Positions 36,501 through 44,213 of a DNA stretch of 64,000 nt are shown one piece after another; the first letter of the stretch is position 1, and each line of letters starts with the position of its first letter. The position numbers and the translations under genes were made by a program. The DNA comes from Hymenobacter psoromatis. Its GTDB lineage: Bacteria; Bacteroidota; Bacteroidia; Cytophagales; Hymenobacteraceae. The notes under the pieces are model-generated. The model was not told where the DNA came from, made no database searches, and was given only the letters and a program-made list of their open reading frames with translations. The stretch covers positions 1,674,001 to 1,738,000 of the forward strand of contig NZ_JAIFAG010000001.1 in NCBI RefSeq assembly GCF_020012125.1. The letters are read 5' to 3'.

Positions 36501-36794
36501 GAGTCCCTGCGCACGACGAATGACGTGGACACCGCCATTCGCTACGCCATCGCCCTACGCATTCGGCCCAAGCTGATGACGGCCATCGGGGCCATTCTGG
36601 CGCTCTCGCCGCTGGCCCTCGGCATCGGCCTCGGCGCGCAGATGCAGCAGCCGCTGGCCGTGGCCGTTATCGGCGGCTTCGTGGTGGCGCTGCCGCTGCT
36701 GCTGTTCGTGCTGCCCACCGGCATGCGCCTGATTTACCACGCCGTGCGCCCCCCGGAGGCCATTGCGCCCGATGGCACGGTGCTGGCGGAGTAA
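33579..36794 (+). CDS. RND-family efflux transporter, inner-membrane pump
   Basis: This 1,071-residue proton-driven pump has the RND layout of TM1, a large periplasmic loop, TM2-6, a second loop and TM7-12. TM1 is followed by LFPEVTFPKITLIADAGQ. TM4 holds the proton-relay pair in VGLIIDDAIVIIE. The IRPKLMTAIGAILAL stretch precedes TM11. Substrates (drugs, lipids, metals) cannot be read from sequence; the paired TM4 Asp residues and lack of an obvious metal motif favour hydrophobic compounds. It is the last gene of the tolC-adaptor-pump operon. Confidence 0.92.
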   Translation: MSKPLLHAPPVARPIPAGPADQSYFQAYRKPILLVGLLLLAAGLFAYSRMQTALFPEVTFPKITLIADAGQQPIDRMMITVTKPLEAAVKRVKGVTVVKSSTSRGSCVIQVFLNWDVDVYATKAQLESRVNEIKGLLPAGVTIATEAMNQSLFPVLGYSLESTSRSPIALRDAANLLARPLFSQVPGASNVVVRGGKAKEFVVIPDAARLASQRLTPAQLQAAFANTNFVLSAGNLASFRRLYLTLADTRLATLDDLRQVVVRADSGRVVRVRDVATVDIEEQQEFVIINANGHDAVLIDLVKQQGVDLTTFAHDAYAKAAALRRLLPPGMRLRPYYDQSVFVGDSINSVLHSILEGLALAILVMFVFLRSWRASLAVLLTIPVTVCFTLLVLYLFGITLDIMSLGAIAASVGLIIDDAIVIIEQIYRGHEENPSASNVRVVRLAIAGLFPAMVASSLSTIVIHFPFRLMSGLAGSFFKELSDTMQITMVCSFLVTWLLLPVLHLLIGYRPGKNAQAHAHHDVAAEQASKLSWLTNLFARPLLALALVAGLGVGAWLAASRLETGFLPDLDEGTIVLDYHAPPGTSQAETDRILRRVERNIITKNPEIQSYSRRTGIGLAFDTRPPEYGDYSIQLRRDHQLTTPQVINQLRQRIEATEPALTVDFGQRISDLLGDLMSSAKPIEIKLFGDDQATLEKLSAQAGQLLAQVPGVADINDGLVPSGPSIVLRPDVAKLARYGLTPLDFQAQLSSLVGGQVLSASSATQASISPAQAASLGGIQVGQVQDGEQLRQVLLRHVDFRQNSLARLEKQVIFLPNGSPRPLPFFASIAVEPGNVELRREDLKSVAVLTARLDGRDLGSAVAAIRQQLGRRLALPPGYTIVYGGAYAEQQASFRELELILLTASMLVFTVLLFLFREWLISLLVLFISVLGIAGCVLGLFFAGIPLNVSSYTGIIMIVGIIAENAIFTVHQFYESLRTTNDVDTAIRYAIALRIRPKLMTAIGAILALSPLALGIGLGAQMQQPLAVAVIGGFVVALPLLLFVLPTGMRLIYHAVRPPEAIAPDGTVLAE

Positions 36795-36827
36795 AGGGGG
36801 GTAGGGTTTTGGTACTGGCTAGCTACC

Positions 36828-37198
36828 CTATCCCCACAGCCGCCTTCCCAACCGTCGCAGCTCCGCCAGGTAGCGCGAGGTAGCCAGGTAGAGGCTGCTG
36901 ACCCAGGCCCCGGTGGCCAGCCAGCCGGCCAGCACATCGGAGGGGTAGTGGGCCGAGAGGTAGAGGCGCGACCAGGCCACGCCCAGCGCGAAGAGCAGGC
37001 CCGCGCCCCAGGCCAGCCAGCGCCCGCGCGTGTGCCAGCACCCGATGCCTACCACGCAGGCCCGCGCCAGCGAGGCCATCGTGTGCCCGCTCGGGAAGCT
37101 TGGGTCGGGGAGCAGCGTGGGGGTTTTAAAGCATATCTGCTGGTAAAAATCGGGCCACAAGCGGTCGAAGTGGCACTTGGCCAGCAGGTTGAGGGGGG
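36828..37198 (-). pseudogene. PAP2-family phosphatase, C-terminal half (separated from its N-terminus)
   Basis: The segment encodes the catalytic half of a PAP2 lipid phosphatase: LNLLAKCHFDRLWP (a degenerate motif 1), PSFPSGHT (motif 2) and SRLYLSAHYPSDVLAG (motif 3). It has no start of its own and no N-terminal helices. The matching N-terminal half is at 42512-42880 on the same strand and breaks off where this half begins. The cut lies next to a 32-bp inverted repeat at 37199. I read the two pieces as one gene interrupted by about 5.3 kb of DNA. A TTG at 37206-37208 inside the repeat could start a short protein, but it would lack the membrane part. Confidence 0.75.
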
Positions 37199-37230
37199 CT
37201 TCTTGCAAAAGGGCGATTTTACACGCTAAG
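37199..37230 (+). repeat. Left terminal inverted repeat
   Basis: This 32-bp end pairs with 42490-42521 at 26 of 32 positions; the best block is AAAAGGGCG and the inner end GCTAAG. Immediately inside it (37232-37269) lies a smaller bulged palindrome, CCTCAACTATCA..TGATAG..TTGAGG. Confidence 0.7.
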
Positions 37231-37331
37231 ACCTCAACTATCAGATTTTGATAGTTATATCAATTGAGGTAGTGTGCCCTTTTTAGAGCCGCTTTAAAAC
37301 GGCCCTTCAGGATAAGGTACGACCGGCGGGC

Positions 37332-38672
37332 TTAGCGAACGATGCCCAGGGTATTTATGCCGCGCTGCACGGGTAGGGCGTACTTCGTTTTGACCAGTTG
37401 CAGGCGCTCGGGGCCGTGCACCTCGCCCACCACGCGCCAGAAGTCGAGGCTGCCGGCGGCGGCGGGGTCATCTAGCTGGCCGAAGTTGGCCACCGCCAGC
37501 CGCCGGCTGCTGTTGTCAAACACGGCCGACTCGGGCAGTAGCCCATCAAAGGCAAAGTCGCCGGCCGCCGTCAACTCCCCGGTCGTTGCCTCGAAGGCGA
37601 ACAAGGACAGGGAGGCGTACCGGCTGCGGCCGGGCGTGCCGAGGGGGTCGGTTGTCTGCTCCAGGTTCACGGTCACCAGCAACCGGCCATCGGGGCTCAC
37701 CGCCAGACCTTCGGGCAGGATGCCGGTCGGGGCGCGGGACGTTACCAGGTGCACAGGCTGGCCGTGCGCGTCGCGCTGCGCATCCAGGCGCACGCTCACC
37801 ACCGCGCCCCGTGTCATGCGGTAAGGCAGCGCCGGGGCGGCCCCCCCGGTATAGGTAGCATTGGCAAAAAAGTAGTGCCCGTCGGGGCTAAAGCAGGTCA
37901 GAAAGGGGCCCTGCTCCAGCCCAACCGGCTCGCCCCAGGGCACCAGCTGCCAGGTGCTACCCACGGCCTGCACTTCGGCGAAGAGCACGCGCGCTCGGGT
38001 TTGGTTGGTGAGCGCCAGCAAGGGCCGGCCGGGGTGAAAAAGCGCGTTCACCAGCGTCTCCCCGGCCGTCCAGCCGGGAATGGCCACCGCTACCCCGCCC
38101 GAGAGCTGCCCCTGGGCCAGGTGGTAGAGCCAGAGCGGCGTGGCCGTGCCATCGCCCCTGGGATTGACGGCCAGCGCGACCAGCGCGCCATCGGCGCTGA
38201 TGGAGACGGAGCTGACGCGGGCCGGCCCCGTGAGGCGCTGCACCACGCGGGGCCGCTGCGGGTCGGCCAGGTCCACCACCGTCAGGGTCCGGCCGTTGGG
38301 CAGGTCGGCCAGGGTAGCCTGGGCGGTCGGGCGGGGCCCCAGCACCTCGGCCAGGATGGCGTAGCGCCCGTCGGGCGTAATGGCCAGGGTGGCCGGCGGT
38401 CCCACCACGGAGTTGCTGATGGACAAGGTCTTGACGCTGACCGGTTGCGCCCGGTGCCCGTCGAAGGCAACCACGGTCAGCGCGTCGGCACCGGCCGGGG
38501 GGCCCAGTTGGCCGGTAACGTAGGTGGCGGGAATCATGTCGGCATCGGAGAGCGCGAGGAGGGCTTTGGCTTGAAAGGCATCGCTGGGCAACGCGGCCGG
38601 GAGCAGCGCCTGCGCGGCGGCTCCCAGCGGTAGTAGTCCAATCACTAGCAACAGGCGCGGGGAAAAGAACAT
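37332..38672 (-). CDS. Secreted beta-propeller protein, function unknown
   Basis: This 446-residue protein has a signal peptide (MFFSPRLLLVIGLLPLGAAAQ) and repeated blade motifs of the YVTN/lactonase type: LAITPDGRYAILAE, VSISADGALVALAV, TCFSPDGHYFFANA and LAVSPDGRLLVTVN. It probably forms a seven-bladed periplasmic propeller; the catalytic state is unknown. I chose the ATG complementary to 38670-38672 because it begins the signal peptide. It lies within the inserted segment and on the same strand as the SDR and LLM genes, so it may travel with them. No metal or catalytic residue could be assigned. Confidence 0.75.
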   Translation of the reverse strand: MFFSPRLLLVIGLLPLGAAAQALLPAALPSDAFQAKALLALSDADMIPATYVTGQLGPPAGADALTVVAFDGHRAQPVSVKTLSISNSVVGPPATLAITPDGRYAILAEVLGPRPTAQATLADLPNGRTLTVVDLADPQRPRVVQRLTGPARVSSVSISADGALVALAVNPRGDGTATPLWLYHLAQGQLSGGVAVAIPGWTAGETLVNALFHPGRPLLALTNQTRARVLFAEVQAVGSTWQLVPWGEPVGLEQGPFLTCFSPDGHYFFANATYTGGAAPALPYRMTRGAVVSVRLDAQRDAHGQPVHLVTSRAPTGILPEGLAVSPDGRLLVTVNLEQTTDPLGTPGRSRYASLSLFAFEATTGELTAAGDFAFDGLLPESAVFDNSSRRLAVANFGQLDDPAAAGSLDFWRVVGEVHGPERLQLVKTKYALPVQRGINTLGIVR

Positions 38673-38804
38673 AGCGAGCAGGAAAAGCTGGTAGTAGCCG
38701 GTAGTCGGCGCAGAAGAGGACAGGCAGCCTGCCCTACCCCCTGAAAAGCCACCCAAGGTAGGGCAGTGGGCAGCTAACCCCGGTTGCGAAAGAAAGCTAA
38801 AGCG

Positions 38805-39557
38805 TTAAATGCGGCCGCCCCCGTTGGCCACGAGCTGCTGGCCGTTCACCCAGCCGCCATCGGGGCCGACGAGGAAGGCGACCAGATTGGCGATGTCTTC
38901 CGGCTCGCCCAGGCGGCCCAGTGCGTTGGCCCCGGTGATGCGGACCGCTTCTTCGGGGGGCAGCTCTTGCAGGAGCGCCGGCGTGCGGGTGGGGCCGGGC
39001 AGGATGCTGTTGACCGAAATCTGCCGGGAACCCAGCTCCTGCGCCAGAATCTCGGTGAGCACCCGGCCCGCGGCCTTGCTGGAGGCATACCCGCCGAGGC
39101 CCGCGGCGGGGTAAAGGGTGGAGGAGGACGATATCTGGATGATGCGGCCCCCGGTGCGCACGTGCCGCGCCGCCTGTTGCAGCACGAAAAATGTCCCTTT
39201 GTAATTCACGGCTTGGAGGCGGTCAAAGTCCGCTTCGGTCAGGTCGGCAATGGCGGGGCCGACGACGGCCACGCCGGCATTGGCCACCACGATATCAAGC
39301 CCGCCGAACTCGGCGATAACCGCCGCAAACAAGGCGCTGATAGCCGCTACCACGCTCACGTCGGCCGCAAAAGCTTTGGCGGTGCCGCCGACCTGCCTGA
39401 TTTGCTGCACCACCTCATTGGCGGGGACCGAGTCGCCGAGGTAATTAACGGCCACGGCAATACCGTCTTGGGCCAGGCGAATGGCTATAGCGCGCCCGAT
39501 GCCGGTGGCCGCACCCGTGACGAGGGCTATTTTCTGGGGAGAGGAAGAGGGGTTCAT
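38805..39557 (-). CDS. SDR-family oxidoreductase
   Basis: This 250-residue classical short-chain dehydrogenase has the cofactor motif TGAATGIG (residues 14-21), NAG (about 92-94) and the catalytic Ser region ISSSS with YASSK. LPGPTRTP follows, then a C-terminal GGGRI end. It is likely NADP-dependent because the segment after the second strand is NYLGDS. I chose the start at MNPSSSPQKIALVTG. Substrate is unknown; 3-oxoacyl or aldehyde/ketone reduction is typical. It is part of the inserted redox segment. Confidence 0.92.
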   Translation of the reverse strand: MNPSSSPQKIALVTGAATGIGRAIAIRLAQDGIAVAVNYLGDSVPANEVVQQIRQVGGTAKAFAADVSVVAAISALFAAVIAEFGGLDIVVANAGVAVVGPAIADLTEADFDRLQAVNYKGTFFVLQQAARHVRTGGRIIQISSSSTLYPAAGLGGYASSKAAGRVLTEILAQELGSRQISVNSILPGPTRTPALLQELPPEEAVRITGANALGRLGEPEDIANLVAFLVGPDGGWVNGQQLVANGGGRI

Positions 39558-39762
39558 GAACAAGAGGTTGAATGGAGAGGGTAGGAAGTAATTGGTGGGC
39601 ACCAGAGTTGGCAGCAGGTTGGCGGCCAGGCGCTCGCCCCCCGGCACTGGTAACCACGTAGCCGTAGAAGCCGCGCCGCCCCTGGTCGCCTGATTTGCTG
39701 CTTATAGGCTTACTTGTCGTAAAGCAGCAAGTCCGGGCAGGAACAGCGCGGCAGGTTTGGGC

Positions 39763-40785
39763 TTACCGTAGCAACGGCACCAACTCCTTGCCCATCAAAT
39801 CGATACTGTGCAAAATCTGGTCGTTGGGTAGCCCTCCTGAGTCCATCTGAAACACTACCCGGTCAACGCCGCCGAGAGCTGCGCTGTGGGCCTTGATTTT
39901 GGCGGCTACGTGCGCGGGGCCGCCGATGAGCATGGCTCCGTGGGGTCTGGCCACCGCGTCGAAGCCGGCGCGGTTGATGGGCCCCCAGCCCCGCATTTTG
40001 CCCATGCGCGTCATGGTGGCGGCGTAGCCGGGATAGAATTCTTCCACTGCTTCCGGGGTAGTGGCCCCCACGTAGCCAAAGGCGTGCAGGCCCACCCGCA
40101 GCTGCTCGGGGCGGAAGCCGGCGCGGCGGCCAGCCTCGCGGTAGAGGTCTACCAGGGGCCGGAAGCGGCGCGTTTCGCCCCCGATGATGGCCACCATCAA
40201 GGGCAGGCCCAGCGTGCCGGCCCGCACAAACGAGGCCGGCGTGCCGCCTACCCCCAGCCACACGGGCAGCTGCGCCTGCACCGGGCGCGGGTACACGCCC
40301 TGCCCCGTGAGCGCCGGCCGAAATTTGCCCGCCCACGTAATGGTTTCCTGCTCGCGCAGGCGCAGCAGCAGGTCAAGCTTTTCGGCAAACAAGGCATCGT
40401 AATCCTGCAAATCGAAGCCGAACAGCGGAAAAGCCTCGATGGACGAGCCGCGCCCCACCACCATTTCGGCCCGGCCATTGGAGAGCACATCCAGGGTGGC
40501 AAACTGCTGAAACAGGCGCACCGGGTCGACGGCGCTCAGCACGGCCACCGCGCTGGTGAGGCGAATGCGGCGGGTGCGGGCGGCGGCGGCGGCCAGAATC
40601 AGGGCCGGGGCCGAATCCAGAAATTCGGCCAGGTGGTGCTCGCCGATGCCGAACACGTCGAGCCCGGCCTCATCGGCCCGCTCGATGCGGGCCAGCATTT
40701 CGCTCATGGCTTCCACCGGGTTGCGGCGGCGGTCGGCATCGGGGCCTTCCATCGCCCAGACGAAGCTGTCAATTCCAAGTTCCAT
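39763..40785 (-). CDS. LLM-class flavin-dependent oxidoreductase
   Basis: This 340-residue luciferase-like monooxygenase has the N-terminal MELGIDSFVW strand, FGIGEHHLAEF and AVLSAVDPVRLFQQFATLDVLSNGRAEMVVGRGSS (the flavin site), then VWLGVGGTPASFVRA. It needs reduced FMN or F420 from a partner reductase. I used the internal ATG at 40785 because the preceding eight residues are not conserved in the family. Neighbouring SDR and quinone-reductase-like genes suggest a joint redox pathway, but the substrate is not visible. Confidence 0.9.
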   Translation of the reverse strand: MELGIDSFVWAMEGPDADRRRNPVEAMSEMLARIERADEAGLDVFGIGEHHLAEFLDSAPALILAAAAARTRRIRLTSAVAVLSAVDPVRLFQQFATLDVLSNGRAEMVVGRGSSIEAFPLFGFDLQDYDALFAEKLDLLLRLREQETITWAGKFRPALTGQGVYPRPVQAQLPVWLGVGGTPASFVRAGTLGLPLMVAIIGGETRRFRPLVDLYREAGRRAGFRPEQLRVGLHAFGYVGATTPEAVEEFYPGYAATMTRMGKMRGWGPINRAGFDAVARPHGAMLIGGPAHVAAKIKAHSAALGGVDRVVFQMDSGGLPNDQILHSIDLMGKELVPLLR

Positions 40786-40798
40786 AAGGTTTGTAAAG

Positions 40799-40860
40799 CG
40801 GAGTGGCACTCCGTTTGGCGTAGGTAATGTGTGCTGACGCGGAAACGGAGTGCCACTCCG
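40799..40860. repeat. Inverted repeat between LLM and quinone-oxidoreductase genes
   Basis: CGGAGTGGCACTCCGTTT (40799-40816) pairs perfectly with 40843-40860. A second short stem, AGCGGAGCAG/CTGCTCCGCT (40903-40912 and 40947-40956), follows, close to the end of the quinone-oxidoreductase gene. The pair probably acts as a terminator. Confidence 0.75.
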
Positions 40861-40965
40861 TTCTACCTTACTCGCAAAGCAGTTCGTAACGAGGATAAGC
40901 AGAGCGGAGCAGCCAGGTTCGGCCCTTGCGAGGGCGCTAATCCCGACTGCTCCGCTTCAGTATAA

Positions 40966-41973
40966 CTACTGGATGCTAAGCACGACTTTGCCCACGTGGC
41001 CGTTCGCTTCCACAAACCGGTGGGCGTCGGCTACTTTTTCGAGGGGAAAGGTGTGGCCGACCACCGGCTTCAGGGTTCCGGCTTGCAGCCCCTGCTGAAT
41101 AAAGGCCACGGCCGCCGCGCTCTTGACCGGGTCGCTGAGCAGGTCCATCATGTTGTAGCCCTTAACGGTGAGCATTTTCATCACCACCTGGAACGTCGGA
41201 TAAGACCCCGCCTCTGCCCCCAGCATCCCGTAGGCAAAGAGTTGCGCCCGTTCGGCGGCGGCCGCTACGAGTTTCTCAAACTGGGAGCCGCCCACGGCAT
41301 CCAGGATGATTTCGGCCCCCTTGCCGCCAGTAATTTCCTGCACCCGACCGGCAATGTCTTCCTCGCTGGTAACGATAACGTGCTGCGCGCCCGCCGCTAC
41401 CAGGGCGGCCTTTTTGGCCGGGGAGGTAGTCAGGGCAACGGAAATGCCGCCGAGCGAATTGGTAATTTGAATAGCGGCCAGGCCCGCGCTGCTGGAAGCC
41501 GCGTTGAGGAGCACCGCCTGACCCTTCTGGAGCTGGGCGCTGTTAACCAGCATCCCGTAGGCTACCAGGTACGTTGCCCAGACGGCAGCGGCTTGTTCAA
41601 AGGAAAGCAAAGCCGGAAACGGCTGCAACGCATAAGCGGGCAGCACTACCAGGTCGCCATAGGTGCCGTAGTCGTTGGGCATGAAGGCCGGAAAGACGTT
41701 CACTTTATCGCCCACCTTGAAATTCGTAACGTCGGACCCAACCGACTCAATGAGGCCGGCGGCCTCGAAGCCCAGGTGGGCCGGAAAAACCGGCGGGATG
41801 GGAAAGTGCCCCATGCGGATGACGGTGTCCATGCGGTTGATGCCCACCGCTTTCACGTGTAGCCGCACTTCGTGCGGGGCCGGGGCCGGGATTTCCACTG
41901 TTTCTACGCGCAATACTTCGGGGCCGCCCACTTCGTGGAATCGGACGCCGTTGGCTGTTTTTGGAGAGTTCAT
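40966..41973 (-). CDS. Zinc-independent quinone oxidoreductase-like medium-chain dehydrogenase
   Basis: This 335-residue protein of the MDR/QOR type has VRFHEVGGPEVLRVETVEIP (typical opening), AVGINRMDTVIRMG, the nucleotide-binding segment LLNAASSSAGLAAIQI and the C-terminal KVVLSIQ. The catalytic zinc ligands of alcohol dehydrogenases are absent, so NADPH-dependent reduction of quinones or enones is likely. It is divergent from an HxlR regulator across 95 bases, a common arrangement for such genes. Confidence 0.92.
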   Translation of the reverse strand: MNSPKTANGVRFHEVGGPEVLRVETVEIPAPAPHEVRLHVKAVGINRMDTVIRMGHFPIPPVFPAHLGFEAAGLIESVGSDVTNFKVGDKVNVFPAFMPNDYGTYGDLVVLPAYALQPFPALLSFEQAAAVWATYLVAYGMLVNSAQLQKGQAVLLNAASSSAGLAAIQITNSLGGISVALTTSPAKKAALVAAGAQHVIVTSEEDIAGRVQEITGGKGAEIILDAVGGSQFEKLVAAAAERAQLFAYGMLGAEAGSYPTFQVVMKMLTVKGYNMMDLLSDPVKSAAAVAFIQQGLQAGTLKPVVGHTFPLEKVADAHRFVEANGHVGKVVLSIQ

Positions 41974-42068
41974 GTCGGGGTAGTTTAAATGCGCCCCAAA
42001 ATTAGTCGACTACCCGTAGCTTTGCATCCTGCACAGCGAATTGTGTGGTACATACAAAAAAGTTCGTA

Positions 42069-42494
42069 ATGGCTAAGCTCAAAGAGGGTTCGACCAACAA
42101 TTATAATCGCAAGTTTTTGACTACCTGCGATATGACCTACGCCGTCCAGCTCATTGGTGGCCGCTGGAAGCTGCTGATTATGGCCGGCCTCGACAAGCGC
42201 CCGTTGCGCTACGGCGAACTGAAGCGGAACCTCAGCCAGATATCTGAGCGGATGCTCACCCTGCAATTGCGCGAGTTGGAAGCGGACGGTATCCTGACCC
42301 GCACCGTCTTCGCTGAAGTGCCCCCGCGGGTGGAATACGAGCTGACCGCGATTGGTAAAGAACTGGTGCCCATTTGCCTGGAGCTGAGCAACTGGGGCAC
42401 CAAGCACCGGGCCCTGGCCGCCAATCAACCAGCGGAAAGCCCAGTGCAGGAGGACTGCCCCGTCGGTGCTTTACCAGAGGCGATGACGGCTTAG
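42069..42494 (+). CDS. HxlR-family transcriptional regulator
   Basis: This 141-residue winged-helix protein has the HxlR core CDMTYAVQLIGGRWKLLIMAGL, LRYGELKRNLSQISERMLTLQLRELEADGILTR and a wing with VPPRVEYELTAIGKEL. The Cys in TTCDM could be redox-sensing, as in several HxlR regulators that sense quinones or aldehydes. It is divergent from the quinone-reductase-like gene and probably controls it. I took the ATG at 42069 rather than an upstream GTG. Its stop codon lies inside the right terminal repeat, so the element ends almost exactly with the gene. Confidence 0.9.
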   Translation: MAKLKEGSTNNYNRKFLTTCDMTYAVQLIGGRWKLLIMAGLDKRPLRYGELKRNLSQISERMLTLQLRELEADGILTRTVFAEVPPRVEYELTAIGKELVPICLELSNWGTKHRALAANQPAESPVQEDCPVGALPEAMTA

Positions 42495-42521
42495 CATGTA
42501 CATCCGCCCTTTTAAAAGAAG
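42490..42521 (-). repeat. Right terminal inverted repeat
   Basis: This is the inward-facing partner of 37199-37230 (26 of 32 matches). It contains the HxlR stop codon and the in-frame stop that ends the N-terminal PAP2 half. Confidence 0.7.
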
Positions 42522-42880
42522 AACTCCATGGTGCCGCCTACTGCGCCGACGCTGAAGCCCAGCAGCTGGTAGCGCCGCCGGTGCAGCAGCCAGCCCACGG
42601 CCAGCGCCGCCAGCCCGTACACGCCCAGCCACACTGGGCCGCCCAGGGCGCTCAGCTGGTCGGCCAGCGTACAGAGGGTAGGGGTCGGGTGCTGATGCAG
42701 GTAGTTGAGGATGGGCCGGTCGAAGGGAAAGCCGTGGTCGGGTTGCCGGCGGTCTTCCCGCAGCTCGTGGGCCACCTCGGCAAACAGTCCCCACGCGCCC
42801 CCCACCACGGCCAGCAGCACCAGCAGCCAGCGGTGGCGGCTTACCAGATGCCACGCCGCCGCCAATTTTAAATTACGCAT
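42512..42880 (-). pseudogene. PAP2-family phosphatase, N-terminal half
   Basis: It encodes the first part of a membrane-bound PAP2 phosphatase: a cytosolic start, TM1 (about 18-36), a loop containing DHGFPFDRPILNYLHQ, and two further hydrophobic segments to GFSVGAVGGTM. The frame then runs into a few foreign residues and a stop inside the terminal repeat. None of the three catalytic motifs is present; they are at 36828-37198. It follows the kinase gene by 42 bases on the same strand, so the original order was regulator-kinase-phosphatase. Confidence 0.75.
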
Positions 42881-42922
42881 TCAGACTAAATAACAGGGGT
42901 AGGAATGGCGTACGGGTGGCAG

Positions 42923-44188
42923 TCAGGTGAACTCCACGCGCAGCGTGTGGCGGCTGGCCGCGTAAGCATAGCCCACCCGAAACCCGTAAAAAGCGCAGAT
43001 GTGCTGCACGATACTCAGCCCCAGCCCCGGCGAGTCGGAAGCCGCGTTGTGCTTGCGGAAGCGCTCAAAAAACCGGGCCGGGTCGCCCGCGATAGCCGGG
43101 CCGGTATTGCTGACTTCGAACGCTTCGGGCGTGAGCGCCACCGCGATGTCGCCGCCCGGCTGGTTGTGCTTGATGGCGTTTTGCAAGAGATTGTGCAGCA
43201 GCGAATCGGCCAGGCCGGGGTGCAGCGAGCGGGTGGGTAGGCCCTCGGCCACGCGCACCGTCAGGCGCAGCGCCCGCGCGTCGAGCAGCGGCTCCAGCAG
43301 GGCCAGCCGGTCGCGCAGCAGCTGGTCGAGGCGCACGGGCACGCGCTGGGCGGGGGCAAACTGGTGGTTTTCGAGCCGGCTGAGCAGCGTGAGCGCCTGG
43401 TGCAGGCGCGAAAGCCGCCGGGTAGCTTGCAGCAGCTCGCCGAGCTGGGTCATGGTTGCCTCGTCTTCGGCCAGGGCGGGGGCTTGCAGCAGCTGTTCCA
43501 TCTTGGCCTGCATAATGGCCAGCGGAGTCTGGGTTTCGTGGGCCGCATTGGCTGTGAACTCGCGCAGGCTCTCGTAGTCGGCCACCAGCCGGGCGCTCAG
43601 CTGGTTGAGGGCCTGGTTCAGCTCCGCAAACTCCTGGATGGCCGGCGTGGGTAGGCCCAGGGGCTGGTGTTCGTGCAGGTCGTAGGCCCGCAGCCGGGCC
43701 AGCGTCTGCTGAAACGGCCGCCAGAGCCGCCGCGCCAGCCAGCGGTTCAGGCCTACTACGCCCAGTAGCAGCAGGGCCAGCGCCCCCAGCATCACGCCCA
43801 GTACCACGCGCAGCAGGTCCTGGGTTTCGACCAGCGACTTGCGCAGCGTAAGCCATTCGGCTGGCCGGCCGGCCCCGGCCGCCAGCCGAAACGTGAGCTG
43901 GCGGGTGGGCACCAGCTCGTGCTCCAGGGGGTCGAGCAGCACTGTGTCGCGGAGCCCCGTGCGCTGGGGCTGCTGGCTGCGGCTCAGCTGGTAGGCCAGC
44001 AGGGTGGGGGGTAGGGGCTGGCCGCTCGCCACCAGCCGCCGCACGTAGGCCTGCTCATTGCGCAGCTGCTCGTCGGCCTCGTGGCGCAGGGCCCGCTCAA
44101 TGCCCACGTAGAGCAAGCCGCTGGCCAGGGCAAACAGCCCGGCCGTCAGCAGTAGGTAGTAGCGGGTGGTGGCGGCGAGCAGCTTCAT
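42923..44188 (-). CDS. Sensor histidine kinase of a two-component pair
   Basis: This 421-residue inner-membrane kinase has TM1 at about 10-30, a periplasmic sensor region to about 133 and TM2 at about 135-157. A HAMP-like linker follows, then HisKA with ANAAHETQTPLAIMQ (H217) and an HATPase_c domain with NLLQNAIKHNQ, SNTGP and a GLGLSIVQ G box. The start is the ATG at 44188. It forms a pair with the OmpR-type regulator 25 bases upstream and preceded the PAP2 gene now broken. Signal unknown; phosphatase co-occurrence hints at envelope lipid sensing. Confidence 0.9.
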   Translation of the reverse strand: MKLLAATTRYYLLLTAGLFALASGLLYVGIERALRHEADEQLRNEQAYVRRLVASGQPLPPTLLAYQLSRSQQPQRTGLRDTVLLDPLEHELVPTRQLTFRLAAGAGRPAEWLTLRKSLVETQDLLRVVLGVMLGALALLLLGVVGLNRWLARRLWRPFQQTLARLRAYDLHEHQPLGLPTPAIQEFAELNQALNQLSARLVADYESLREFTANAAHETQTPLAIMQAKMEQLLQAPALAEDEATMTQLGELLQATRRLSRLHQALTLLSRLENHQFAPAQRVPVRLDQLLRDRLALLEPLLDARALRLTVRVAEGLPTRSLHPGLADSLLHNLLQNAIKHNQPGGDIAVALTPEAFEVSNTGPAIAGDPARFFERFRKHNAASDSPGLGLSIVQHICAFYGFRVGYAYAASRHTLRVEFT

Positions 44189-44213
44189 GGCGGGCAAAGG
44201 ACGCGGCTGGCGG

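Larger units (their letters stand above)
37199..42521. mobile_element. 5.3-kb segment with 32-bp terminal inverted repeats inserted in a PAP2 gene
   Basis: The ends CTTCTTGCAAAAGGGCGATT.. (37199-37230) and, read inward from the right, CTTCTTTTAAAAGGGCGGAT.. (42490-42521) match at 26 of 32 positions. The flanks are the two halves of one PAP2 gene. The segment contains five complete genes of secondary metabolism or stress type and a regulator, but nothing resembling a transposase or recombinase. I found no clear target-site duplication. It may be a non-autonomous transposon mobilised in trans, or an old insertion that lost its transposase. Confidence 0.65.

Noticed and set aside
37199..37330. 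A short protein starting at the TTG inside the left terminal repeat
   Set aside because: The only sensible content is PAP2-derived; the start is created by the insertion and the membrane half is missing.
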